A DNA stretch of 64,000 bases from CAWIVH01 sp963839475 (GTDB lineage Bacteria; Acidobacteriota; UBA6911): positions 806,001 through 870,000 of the forward strand of contig CAWIVH010000013.1 in assembly GCA_963839475.1 (NCBI GenBank). The letters are read 5' to 3'. Every line of letters begins with the position of its first letter. The first letter of the stretch is position 1. The translations under genes and the position numbers were made by a program. Below, piece by piece: positions 35,933-44,061 of the stretch. The notes below the pieces were generated by a model. The model was not told the origin of the DNA and did no database searches. It was given only the letters and a program-made list of their open reading frames with translations.

Positions 35933-36685
35933 ATGTCAGCGGAAGTCTATTTTGCACGAGCGCAGGAAATTATCGATCAGATTCGCACCGGGCAGGCCGT
36001 CGCCATCGCCCGAGCCGGGGCTGCCATGGCGGAATCGATTGCCAATGCCGGACGGATTTATATTTTCGGCAGCGGCCACAGCGTCATTCCAGTCATGGAT
36101 ATCTTCCCCCGCTATGGAAGTTTCGTCGGGTTTTACCCGCTCTATGACCCGCGTCTTATGTGGAACAATGTAATCGGGCCGGGTGGAGCCAGAGAGTTGC
36201 TCTGGCTCGAGCGCAGGGAAGGGTACGCGAAAATATTCCTTCAAAGCTATGACCTGGAGCCTCGTGACTGCATGCTGGTTTTTTCGCATGGAGGGCTGAA
36301 CGCTGCTCCCATCGAAGTGGCCCTCGAGGCCAGGGAAAAGGGACTGACTGTCATCACGGTTTCCTCCCACCAGAACGCAAACGCGGCCAAGGCGACTCAT
36401 TCTTCGGGCAAAAAACTTGCCGATACCGCCCACGTGGCAATCGACAACTGCGTTCCGCCGGAAGACGCGCTGGTCGATGTGGGCCAGCTGGAACGCGTAG
36501 CAGCAGGATCGACGCTCGCCGCGGTTGCTATTTCGATGGCGCTTGTGGCGGAGACGGCAGCTTGCCTGGCAAAGAAAGGAGGCGTGCCGCCGACTTTCGT
36601 GTCCCCCAATGTTCCCGGCGTGCCGAAAGGCCATATGGAGGGTGTCTACCAGTCCTTCACGAAGTTTTATTATTCCCGAGGATAG
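35933..36685 (+). CDS. SIS-domain sugar isomerase-like protein
   Basis: A 250-residue protein with an SIS (sugar isomerase) phosphosugar-binding domain: GRIYIFGSGHSVIP for the first loop and the VFSHGGLNAAPIEVALEAREK segment for the second. It resembles SIS proteins of the UPF0309/DUF2529 group, which occur next to sugar kinases. ATG 35933 is used because GGAGG lies five to nine bases before it; an ATG at 35921 is the GGAGG itself. It lies 17 bases after the ROK gene and 33 before the MFS gene. Confidence 0.8.
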   Translation: MSAEVYFARAQEIIDQIRTGQAVAIARAGAAMAESIANAGRIYIFGSGHSVIPVMDIFPRYGSFVGFYPLYDPRLMWNNVIGPGGARELLWLERREGYAKIFLQSYDLEPRDCMLVFSHGGLNAAPIEVALEAREKGLTVITVSSHQNANAAKATHSSGKKLADTAHVAIDNCVPPEDALVDVGQLERVAAGSTLAAVAISMALVAETAACLAKKGGVPPTFVSPNVPGVPKGHMEGVYQSFTKFYYSRG

Positions 36686-36718
36686 CCGGTCAAACCGAGT
36701 GCAAGGCTGGAGGCTGCA

Positions 36719-37888
36719 GTGGTTCCAAATGAGGATCAACATTCGTATCGCGGCCTGGAATTAGCCATCCTGGCTGGCGCTTTTGTTCTCGGCACCGTGA
36801 TGTCGGCCCTGGGGTCGATTCTTCCTGCGCTTTTCGTCGCCATAGGTTTCGAAAAAGCGGACGCTGGCCGGTTATTCCTCATCATGAACTTCATGATGCT
36901 GGTCAGTTCGATGATTTTCGGGCCTGTTTGTGACCGGTTCGGTTTCAAAGCGTTTCTGATCACGAGCACTATTCTGGCAGGCGCGGCCTTCGCCTCCATG
37001 GCTCTGTCGCACAGCTATGAACAGATCACCGGTTCGCTGATCCTCCTGGGATTGGGCGGCGGCGGCCTCAACGGCGGGCTTAACGCCCTCCTCAGCGATA
37101 TCAGTTCCCGGCGAAGGACGAGCGCGCTCAACCGCCTCGGGATCTATTTCGGTTGCGGGGCTCTTTTCACGCCTTTCGCCGTCGCCGGCCTTCTGGACCG
37201 GCTCGGTTTGAGTTTCATCCTCACGGGCCTTGCGGCTCTGACTGTCGTTCCACTGGTCCTCTTCTTCACGGTCAGGTATCCGGTCGAAAAGCATGAAGGA
37301 GGTTTTAAAGCCTCCGAACTCAGCGCCGTCTTGCGCAGCCCGATACTTTACCTCTTCGGTTTCCTGCTGCTTTTCCAAAGTGGGAATGAATTCACGATGG
37401 GGGGGTGGATATCGACGTATCTTGGTGAGCGATTCCATCTGCCCGGTGGAACAGCATCCTTGATCCTGGCCGGCTATTGGCTCGCGCTGATGTTGGGGCG
37501 CGTCGCTGCATCCCGAATCGCGGGAAAACTGAGCCCGGGGAACGTCGTACTGGCGAGCGCCTTCATCGCGCTGGTCGGTAGTTCAGGGCTGATATTCACT
37601 TTCAGCCTCCCTGCTGCCGTTCTGTTCGTCGGGGCCGTTGGGTTTGGATTTGCCGCAATATTCCCAACAACGCTAGCGCAGGCCGGGACCGCCTACCCGC
37701 AGTTTTCGGGAACGGTTTTCGGTGTTCTATTTGCCATGGCTCTCTGCGGCGGGATGACTGCCCCGTGGCTGGCGGGCCGCATCGCCCAAGATCATGGAGT
37801 CGGCGCCGGATTCTGGCTGACGGCCGGAAGCTGCGCTTCCATTGTCGTGCTGCAGTGGCTGATCCGGAAGAAAATGCGGGCTGCCTGA
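36719..37888 (+). CDS. MFS transporter
   Basis: A 389-residue major facilitator protein with about twelve hydrophobic segments. The loop 2-3 motif reads GPVCDRFGFKAFL, a form of the MFS signature, and a central hydrophilic loop separates the two halves at about residue 190. The start is GTG 36719 with GGAGG six bases before it. It ends the kinase-SIS-MFS cassette, which suggests sugar uptake; this is inferred from context. Confidence 0.85.
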   Translation: MVPNEDQHSYRGLELAILAGAFVLGTVMSALGSILPALFVAIGFEKADAGRLFLIMNFMMLVSSMIFGPVCDRFGFKAFLITSTILAGAAFASMALSHSYEQITGSLILLGLGGGGLNGGLNALLSDISSRRRTSALNRLGIYFGCGALFTPFAVAGLLDRLGLSFILTGLAALTVVPLVLFFTVRYPVEKHEGGFKASELSAVLRSPILYLFGFLLLFQSGNEFTMGGWISTYLGERFHLPGGTASLILAGYWLALMLGRVAASRIAGKLSPGNVVLASAFIALVGSSGLIFTFSLPAAVLFVGAVGFGFAAIFPTTLAQAGTAYPQFSGTVFGVLFAMALCGGMTAPWLAGRIAQDHGVGAGFWLTAGSCASIVVLQWLIRKKMRAA

Positions 37889-37916
37889 GGGATGATGCGC
37901 TTGCGGTGGCGCCACA

Positions 37917-37950
37917 AAGGTCGCCAAGGCGCAAAGACGGAAAGAAAGGA
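37917..37950. repeat. Intergenic GGTCGCCAAGGCGCAAAG-type element
   Basis: The sequence after the MFS gene has a run of GCCAAGGCGCAAAG followed by purine-rich GGAAAGAAAGG. Similar strings recur between genes in many environmental genomes, as recalled from general experience and not checked here. It may be a decayed intergenic repeat. Confidence 0.3.
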
Positions 37951-37963
37951 ACTGTGCTCAGAT

Positions 37964-37999
37964 GCCGGCCTTCCGCCTAAATCCGGGTGGAAGGCCGGC
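37964..37999. terminator. Strong hairpin between MFS and epimerase genes
   Basis: GCCGGCCTTCC (37964-37974) pairs with GGAAGGCCGGC (37989-37999), extended inward by one G-T and two G-C pairs to 14 pairs with an eight-base loop. It lies between two convergent genes and is the natural bidirectional terminator. No T-tract follows on either strand. Confidence 0.65.
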
Positions 38000-38042
38000 T
38001 CCAGAATTCCACAAACGACAAAGCGCTTCTTCTGCTGCGGAA

Positions 38043-38960
38043 CTACTTATTCCACTTTTCGCGAAACCACTGCACTGTCCGGCGGAGGCCTTCATCGAAG
38101 GGCACTGTCGCCTTCCAGCCGAGCTCATTTTCCGCCTTGTCGGCTGAAATTTCCTTGCCTCCAAAGTCACCGGGGCGCTCGGGAACAAATTCAATTTTCA
38201 CCTGGTCGCCAAGGTTTTTGCGGATCCCCTCGGCCACATCCAGGACGGTGACCTTCTGCCGGCCTTCCAGGTTATAGGTCTGGTTGATGGCTTTTTCGGC
38301 CATGGACAGGATATGGGCATCCGCCATGTCCCGGACATAGACAAAATTACGGAACTGCTGTCCCTTGCCCGAGATAGTGAGCGGTTCGCCGTTCAGGGCC
38401 TTTTTGAGGAAGATCGGGATCAGGAGCTCTTCTCGCATACGCGGGCCGTAAGGTATCCCGTATCTGAGGATGGTAAATGGCACCTTGTACAGCTGCGCGT
38501 AATTATGGCAGATCATCTCGCCCGCCATTTTGCTGGATGAATAAATGTGGCCCGCCCCGTTCAGGTAGAAAGGCGATGATTCGTCGAGCACGGCGTTGCC
38601 CGGAGTGCCGTTATACACCCAGACCGTGGAGGCCATATAGACTCGCGGGCCGCCGTGCACACGAGATGCTTCGAGCACGTTCGCAGTTCCGACGACATTC
38701 AGCTCCGTGGTGTATATAGGGTACTTGTGCGCATAGTTGACATTCGATACCGCCGCAAGATGAAAGATGTGGTCGGCACCTTTGGTTGCCGATAGGACCG
38801 ATGCGAAGTCCAGAAGGTCCACGTTTTCGTAACCGACATCCTGCCGGTGCGGGGTCGCATGATAGTCAAGGATGGTGACCTCCAGGCCTGCATCTTTCAG
38901 CGCATCCACGACGTGAGAGCCGATGAAGCCGGCTCCACCCGTTACAACAGCTTTCTGCAT
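38043..38960 (-). CDS. NAD-dependent sugar epimerase/dehydratase
   Basis: A 305-residue extended short-chain dehydrogenase: the NAD-binding GGAGFIGSHVVDAL opens it, the catalytic YSSSKMAGE stands for YxxxK, and the C-terminal substrate region has FRNFVYVRDMADA. It is of the UDP-sugar epimerase type. AAGGAG lies seven bases before the ATG. Its start is 12 bases after the aminotransferase stop, so both are probably one unit. The nucleotide-sugar substrate is not determined. Confidence 0.88.
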   Translation of the reverse strand: MQKAVVTGGAGFIGSHVVDALKDAGLEVTILDYHATPHRQDVGYENVDLLDFASVLSATKGADHIFHLAAVSNVNYAHKYPIYTTELNVVGTANVLEASRVHGGPRVYMASTVWVYNGTPGNAVLDESSPFYLNGAGHIYSSSKMAGEMICHNYAQLYKVPFTILRYGIPYGPRMREELLIPIFLKKALNGEPLTISGKGQQFRNFVYVRDMADAHILSMAEKAINQTYNLEGRQKVTVLDVAEGIRKNLGDQVKIEFVPERPGDFGGKEISADKAENELGWKATVPFDEGLRRTVQWFREKWNK

Positions 38961-38972
38961 GTATGATCTCCT

Positions 38973-40127
38973 TTAGCCAATCACTTCTTTCAATGCTTGG
39001 ATGACGTGATGCGCGTCCGCTTCTTCCATTCCGGAAAACACGGGCAGACAGATGTGCCGCGCACAAAGATCCTCGGATATCGGCAGCGGGGAATTGTAGT
39101 ATTTCTCGAAAATCGGCTGTTTATGAAGAGGCTCCTCGTAAACCTCGCCAGCTAGGCCTACGCCGTACCGTTCGCGCACCATGGCTTTCAGCGCTTTCCT
39201 GTCGTCCAGTTTTTTCACGACGGCTATGTATTTGTAGTAGTTGCAGGAGCCGCCCTCCGGAATGGGAAGGGTATAGAGATTTTTGAAACTCTTGAGAGCG
39301 TCATCATAAATCCTGGCGATCTTCTGCCGGTCTTCAATCATGGCAGGCAGGCGTTCGAGGTGTTTCAATCCGATGATGGCGTGCGGTTCAGACATGCGCC
39401 AGTTGTATCCCATGCGCACATGAAGATTTTCGGTGAAGCTCTTTTTCCCTTGGTCGCGATAGCGCCGCGCTTCCTCTGCGATATTCGCATCGGATGTGGT
39501 GATCATGCCGCCCTCGGCTGAGGTCATGACCTTGGTGGGATAAAAACTGAAGGACGCTGCGATGCCGAATGCCCCGGCGCAAGTGCCGGCCAGGGAAGAA
39601 CCGTGGGCGTGGGCGGCGTCCTCCACCAGCCAGAGCCCTTTTCGTTGGGCCAGGTCAACAAGCGCCGGCATATGCTTCGATACAATGCCTCCGATGTGGA
39701 CCACGATAATGCCGGCGGTTTTCGGCGTCAGGCACTTCTCCATCTGCTCGGGCAGGACTGCGAAGGATTCCGGGTCCATATCCACCAGGACAGGATTCGC
39801 GCCTGCATGGACAACCGCCGCGGCCGTAGCAAAAAAGGTATTGGTGGGCACAAGGACATCTTTGCCTTCAGCCTGCAAGGCTCGGAGGATGATTTCAAGA
39901 GAGCTTGTGCCGCTATTTACCGCCACTGCATGCTGTACGCCGCAGTAAAGCGCAAACTGCTTCTCAAACTCGGCTCCGAATTTGCCGAGAGTCAATTGCC
40001 CTGTCGAAAGGACTTCCTGGATCCGGTCCGCGATCCAGGCGCGATCTTCAGGGAGGAATTGAATTTTAGCAGCGGGGACGCGCCGCATAGTTTCTTGCAC
40101 TGTTGTCTGGCTTTTGCTGTCTGTCAT
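38973..40127 (-). CDS. DegT/DnrJ/EryC1/StrS aminotransferase
   Basis: A 384-residue PLP-dependent sugar aminotransferase. It has the VNSGTSSLEIIL segment, the Asp in LVEDAAHAHGSSLAG, and the PLP lysine in SFSFYPTKVMTSAEGG. The family makes amino-deoxy sugars from keto-sugar nucleotides. A 110-base gap with a short GCCCG/CGGGC hairpin (near 40208-40222) separates it from the small DMT-type transporter upstream, so it may have its own promoter. Confidence 0.9.
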   Translation of the reverse strand: MTDSKSQTTVQETMRRVPAAKIQFLPEDRAWIADRIQEVLSTGQLTLGKFGAEFEKQFALYCGVQHAVAVNSGTSSLEIILRALQAEGKDVLVPTNTFFATAAAVVHAGANPVLVDMDPESFAVLPEQMEKCLTPKTAGIIVVHIGGIVSKHMPALVDLAQRKGLWLVEDAAHAHGSSLAGTCAGAFGIAASFSFYPTKVMTSAEGGMITTSDANIAEEARRYRDQGKKSFTENLHVRMGYNWRMSEPHAIIGLKHLERLPAMIEDRQKIARIYDDALKSFKNLYTLPIPEGGSCNYYKYIAVVKKLDDRKALKAMVRERYGVGLAGEVYEEPLHKQPIFEKYYNSPLPISEDLCARHICLPVFSGMEEADAHHVIQALKEVIG

Positions 40128-40237
40128 GAATAAGTCCTTATAGTTATGGGTTATGCCCGCCCACCTTCCCGGACCTGTTAAAGTAATAAAATCCTGCTAT
40201 GACATTCGCCCGGGCCGGGCAGATTGTGACTGCTTGA

Positions 40238-40621
40238 TTATGTCTCACCACCGCCACGGGCGATGAGTATAACGCCAATTACCACCAATGCAATACCGCC
40301 CCATCGAACGGGAGTGATATTTTCCTTCAGGATCATCAAGGCAAGAAAGGCCGCAAAAACGTATTCGATGGCGGTCATGGGAAGCGCGATCGTGACATCG
40401 GTCCAAGAGAGTGCGGCGAGAAAAAGGAAGTAGAACACCGCGTTGAAAAACGTTCCGAAAATCACATACGGGTTGCACAGTGATTGCCAGAAGTACGAAA
40501 TCAGCGCCAGAGGCGCGTAATTCTCCAGGCTGCCGACCTGCTGCATTCCCCTCCGCACCAGAATCTGTCCTATCGCGGCGGATCCCGCGGCCACCGTCAT
40601 CGCTATCAGCACACGCAGCAT
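40238..40621 (-). CDS. Small DMT/EamA-type four-helix membrane protein
   Basis: A 127-residue protein with four predicted membrane helices, beginning MLRVLIAMTVAAGSAAIGQILVRRG and ending VVIGVILIARGGGET. It resembles small DMT/SMR-fold proteins such as the ArnE/ArnF subunits, which are half-size and pair to flip undecaprenyl-linked sugars. It is single-copy here and 10 bases downstream of hpnK. A lipid-linked sugar flippase role is inferred from neighbours. Confidence 0.75.
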   Translation of the reverse strand: MLRVLIAMTVAAGSAAIGQILVRRGMQQVGSLENYAPLALISYFWQSLCNPYVIFGTFFNAVFYFLFLAALSWTDVTIALPMTAIEYVFAAFLALMILKENITPVRWGGIALVVIGVILIARGGGET

Positions 40622-40631
40622 CCGTTCCTCC

Positions 40632-41486
40632 TCAATTCAAGTCACTGAATGAAATTCGTTGAATCCCGAGTTTCCGGATTTCGCTGCGTACCGCAGGGCT
40701 GACCAGGGCCTGAAACTCATCCTGGTGCCGGTAGTCCGGCATGTACCGATCGATTTCTGGGCAGCGCTCTGTTGCCGGGTGAAAATAGATCTCGCTGGTA
40801 CCGGCCGGCAAGTGCCTGAGAAACGCCAGAACCATGTCCTCGGTCATCGCGCCGCTGTCGGACATTCCGAAAACAGCGTCGTTATAGACGATGCCTTCTT
40901 TGCGAAGCCTGGTTTTCATCAACCTCATCCAGGGCCAGAGAAATATCCACCAGGCGATTTTTCCGCCCAGCGCCCTTCCGGAAGCCTTCCAGGACGGGAT
41001 AGGGGGCTCGTAGGGGACTCTTACCGCCCTGAGCCCGTGGTCCCGGCCGATACGGAGCATCAAGGATAGAACCGTCGGATGCAGGTGCATATGGTTATGG
41101 GCATTCACATGGTCCATGTCCATTCCCGTACGGGCGAAGGCTTCAAACTGGGCCCGGATTTCCCGCTCGAGCTGCCCTCTCACCGAGGGCAGGAAAAAGT
41201 ACCGGAAACCCGCCAGGGCGCGCTGCGTGGAAAACTCACCATTTTTGTCTACCAGTCCCGGTACGACCGAAGGGGCCAGGACAGGTCTGCCCTCCACAAT
41301 CACTAAGTGAAGCCCAATCCGCAGCGACTTCATTTCCTTGGATCGCACGACCGCATCCGCGGTGGCAGGTGCGTTCATCATGAGGCTGGCCGCGGTTAGA
41401 ATTCCCTCTCTATGAGCTCGAAAAACCGCATTGTTCACGGGAACGGCGAGTCCAAAATCGTCGCCCGTAACGATCAGCCTTCTCAA
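40632..41486 (-). CDS. hpnK: YdjC/HpnK-type sugar deacetylase
   Basis: A 284-residue carbohydrate deacetylase of the YdjC/ChbG superfamily, closest in pattern to HpnK of hopanoid synthesis, which removes the acetyl group from N-acetylglucosaminyl bacteriohopanetetrol. Metal-site residues appear in VTGDDFGLAVPVNNA and HVNAHNHMHLHP. The start is probably TTG 41486 overlapping the hpnI stop as TTGA, with GAGG eight bases before it; an ATG 63 bases upstream would give a non-family N-terminus. The overlap implies translational coupling. The substrate is inferred. Confidence 0.8.
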   Translation of the reverse strand: MRRLIVTGDDFGLAVPVNNAVFRAHREGILTAASLMMNAPATADAVVRSKEMKSLRIGLHLVIVEGRPVLAPSVVPGLVDKNGEFSTQRALAGFRYFFLPSVRGQLEREIRAQFEAFARTGMDMDHVNAHNHMHLHPTVLSLMLRIGRDHGLRAVRVPYEPPIPSWKASGRALGGKIAWWIFLWPWMRLMKTRLRKEGIVYNDAVFGMSDSGAMTEDMVLAFLRHLPAGTSEIYFHPATERCPEIDRYMPDYRHQDEFQALVSPAVRSEIRKLGIQRISFSDLN

Positions 41487-42670
41487 GGCTTTGCCTCGAC
41501 TGAAACCAGCCTGCCGTCGCTGGTAAGCTTGAATTCGGAGCCGCGCCATATGGTCGTCTTTTTGACATAAGCCAAGCTCAGCGAAACCAGGGCGCTCAAA
41601 TCCCGGAAGGGAAGCAGCCAGAGGCTTCTGAATCCCTCGCGGTCATCCAGACCCCAACGAAGAATCACGGCGGCGGTCGTAAGTCGAATGAGCGAGGCCC
41701 CGGCAAGAACCTGCAGGCTGAAGAGTCCTGGACTGACGAGAAAGTGCAAAAAAGCGAAGGGTACGGATCGAACGATCGCCGCTGCAAAATAAGCAACCGG
41801 ACGCGCAGCACGGTTGTTCTGGTCCCAATAGACCTGATGCGACCACCACAAGCCAGGATGCTTCAGATCCACCATGGTTTCGACGAGGTATGGAAGCACC
41901 AATACATTCTTGCCCGTATTCAGAATGCGGCAGCCCATCTCGTAATCCTCGACCAGGTAGTCGGCAAGCCCCTCGAAACCTCCGATCTCATCCAGAGTGG
42001 CCCGCCGCAGGGCTGCTGAAGCACCGAGGCAGAATTTGCTCACGCCAGTCACCAACGCAAAAATCATGTGGGTCATCAGGTCGGAATTGAGGCTCAGGAG
42101 TTCCAACTTTTCATACCATTTGTCGGCGCACACGACCCGATACAAAGTGCAGACGCATCCGATCTTTGGGTCAGCGAGAGGTGCAACAATGGTCTTAAGG
42201 TAATCCGGGCGAAGGCGGACATCGCTGTCGCTGATGACGAGAACGTCATGCCTGGCGTGAAGCAGGCCTCCGATCATATTGTTGATCTTGCCGTTGGTGC
42301 CGATGCATTTATTTTCGACTGCGACGGTGACCAGGCCGGCTCCGAATTCCTTCTGTATTTCTTTGAGCAGGGGGATTGCCGGGTCATCCGGTTTCTGGAC
42401 GGAAACCACAACCTGGAATTCCGGGTAATCCTGGATGCAGGTGCTGCGCAAGTTTTCGCGCAGATTTTTTTCCAGGCCATGGACCGGTTTGAGAATTGTC
42501 ACCGGCGGCCAGGCTGAAAGGTTTTTTCTGGCCGGCTTCAGCCGCATGGCACGAAAGCGCAAGGATGCCAACAGGCACAGGAACGCATAAATCGACCCGC
42601 AAATCACAGGGATCAGGAAGAAGTATGCAAGTGTTTTTTGCAGCAGGCTCCCTATCTCGTTTAGTGCCAT
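41483..42670 (-). CDS. hpnI: HpnI-like glycosyltransferase (GT2, ceramide glucosyltransferase type)
   Basis: The roughly 395-residue membrane glycosyltransferase has N-terminal (TLAYFFLIPVICGSIYAFL) and C-terminal hydrophobic segments and a GT-A core: TILKPVHGLEKNL, VISDSDVRL as the DxD-like motif, and VEDYEMGCRI for the catalytic Asp region. The HQVYWDQNNRA segment near 290 corresponds to the QxxRW site and is altered. HpnI adds N-acetylglucosamine to bacteriohopanetetrol; ceramide glucosyltransferase is the homologous alternative. ATG 42670 lies one base after the pdxB stop and replaces a longer frame that runs back into pdxB. Confidence 0.82.
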   Translation of the reverse strand: MALNEIGSLLQKTLAYFFLIPVICGSIYAFLCLLASLRFRAMRLKPARKNLSAWPPVTILKPVHGLEKNLRENLRSTCIQDYPEFQVVVSVQKPDDPAIPLLKEIQKEFGAGLVTVAVENKCIGTNGKINNMIGGLLHARHDVLVISDSDVRLRPDYLKTIVAPLADPKIGCVCTLYRVVCADKWYEKLELLSLNSDLMTHMIFALVTGVSKFCLGASAALRRATLDEIGGFEGLADYLVEDYEMGCRILNTGKNVLVLPYLVETMVDLKHPGLWWSHQVYWDQNNRAARPVAYFAAAIVRSVPFAFLHFLVSPGLFSLQVLAGASLIRLTTAAVILRWGLDDREGFRSLWLLPFRDLSALVSLSLAYVKKTTIWRGSEFKLTSDGRLVSVEAKP

Positions 42671-42671
42671 T

Positions 42672-43835
42672 TCATCGGACTCCGGCCGAAGGTGGACAAG
42701 GCACCACCTTGAAGCCCAAGGCTTGAAGTGTATCCGCCAGTCCGTTTTGTTCCGGATCAAGATCGACACTGAAATGCCGGAATTCCGGATGCAGGTAATA
42801 TTCGTTGCGCAGGCGGTCGAATCCCGCGCGAGCCTCTTCCTGCTCCATTCCTTTCAACGCCCTCAGATCGCCGTCGTCTTTCAATATATTGTAAACCTGC
42901 AAAACGACCGACCGGATGGCGTCCTGGCCGGACAAACCCGATCCGGGCCTCAGAATCCTGTTTTCAGGGTAAACACTCGAGGTATTCCAATGCCGCTTTA
43001 AATTGAAATAGCGGCAGAGTTCGTCGAGCACCATTTCCGTTCCGCGCACTTTTCCGTCGAGCGAGTACCCTGCGATGTGCGGGCTCCCGAGTTCAACCAG
43101 ATCGAGAAGGGAATAATCGATTCGGGGTTCGCCTTCCCAAACGTCCAGAACTGCTCCGGCGATGGCCTTTCGCAAAAGAGCCTCTTTCAGCGCGGGGCCA
43201 GCCACAACCGGACCCCGGGCGGAGTTGATCAGGAGTTGGTGCGGCTGGAGCCTCCCGATCACCCTCTCGTCCATCATGTGATAGGTTGGATATGGGCCTT
43301 CGCAGGTCAAGGGAGTGTGAAGGGTTACGATATCGGCATCCAGAACATCCTTCAAAAACCGGTATTTCCTGTCTCCCGTCGATTCCAGCAAGGGAGGGTC
43401 GCAGAGCACCACGTCCATTCCCAGCGCGCGGGCCTTGATTTCGACCCTTGTGCCCACATGCCCGACACCGACGATCGCGATTGATTTGCGGCGAAGCTCC
43501 CACCCCTTGCGCTCCGCCGTGACCAGGAGTGCGGCGGTAATGTATTCCGATACGGAATTGGCATTGCTGCCGGCAGCATTCGTGACGTGTATTCCGCGGG
43601 ATCGGAGATAGGGTTCATCCAGGTGGTCCATGCCGATGGTCGCAGTCCCGACAAAGCGCACGCAGGTTCCGTCCAGCAGCGAGCGATCCACTTGCGTTAT
43701 GGAGCGGACAACAAGCGCCTCTGCATCCTTCAGGTCTGCCGCGCTGACCTTTCGACCGGGAAAGGTCCGGATTTCTGCAGTACCGGCAAATGCGGATTCC
43801 GCGTATGGAATCGCTTCATCGACCGCAACGATCAT
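42672..43835 (-). CDS. pdxB: Erythronate-4-phosphate dehydrogenase
   Basis: PdxB oxidises 4-phosphoerythronate, the second step of the deoxyxylulose-5-phosphate-dependent route to pyridoxal phosphate. The 387-residue protein has the D-2-hydroxyacid dehydrogenase fold with the NAD site AIVGVGHVGTRVEIKAR, GTATIGMDHLD, and the catalytic SARGPVVAGPALKEAL with Glu and His (SPHIAGYS) further on. A dimerisation domain follows. It directly precedes hpnI with one base between, so it heads this operon. The placement with lipid sugar genes is unusual. Confidence 0.9.
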   Translation of the reverse strand: MIVAVDEAIPYAESAFAGTAEIRTFPGRKVSAADLKDAEALVVRSITQVDRSLLDGTCVRFVGTATIGMDHLDEPYLRSRGIHVTNAAGSNANSVSEYITAALLVTAERKGWELRRKSIAIVGVGHVGTRVEIKARALGMDVVLCDPPLLESTGDRKYRFLKDVLDADIVTLHTPLTCEGPYPTYHMMDERVIGRLQPHQLLINSARGPVVAGPALKEALLRKAIAGAVLDVWEGEPRIDYSLLDLVELGSPHIAGYSLDGKVRGTEMVLDELCRYFNLKRHWNTSSVYPENRILRPGSGLSGQDAIRSVVLQVYNILKDDGDLRALKGMEQEEARAGFDRLRNEYYLHPEFRHFSVDLDPEQNGLADTLQALGFKVVPCPPSAGVR

Positions 43836-43906
43836 TGCTCCCCCTGAAAAAACCCCTTATGATGCAGTCTTTTCCTCCTGAATGCAATATTTTGCTAAGG
43901 GTGGGG

Positions 43907-43982
43907 ATGAATGTGAGTCCTGACAAAACAATCGAATGGCAGCCACCCCTCCGCTGCCGCCGGATCCCCGGTTCACATTCAT
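43907..43982. repeat. Long-spaced inverted repeat before the TIM-barrel gene
   Basis: ATGAATGTGA (43907-43916) and TCACATTCAT (43973-43982) form a perfect ten-base inverted repeat 56 bases apart. GGCAGC/GCTGCC (43938-43943/43953-43958) is nested inside. It lies in the divergent pdxB/TIM-barrel gap, with the downstream arm eight bases before the -35 box at 43990. It may be an RNA structure or a pair of operator half-sites (TGTGA type). Confidence 0.5.
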
Positions 43983-43989
43983 TCGCAAA

Positions 43990-44018
43990 TTGACAAATCC
44001 GGCCCGAAGCTTTCAAAT
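43990..44018 (+). promoter_or_regulatory. Sigma-70-like promoter of the TIM-barrel gene
   Basis: TTGACA (43990-43995), exactly the consensus -35 box, is followed after 17 bases by TCAAAT (44013-44018) as a -10 box with four of six matches. The predicted start point is about 44025, giving a leader of about 37 bases before ATG 44062. Confidence 0.6.
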
Positions 44019-44061
44019 AGGCCGACATATCTGGAATCTCTGTAATTTTGAAAGGAAGCGT

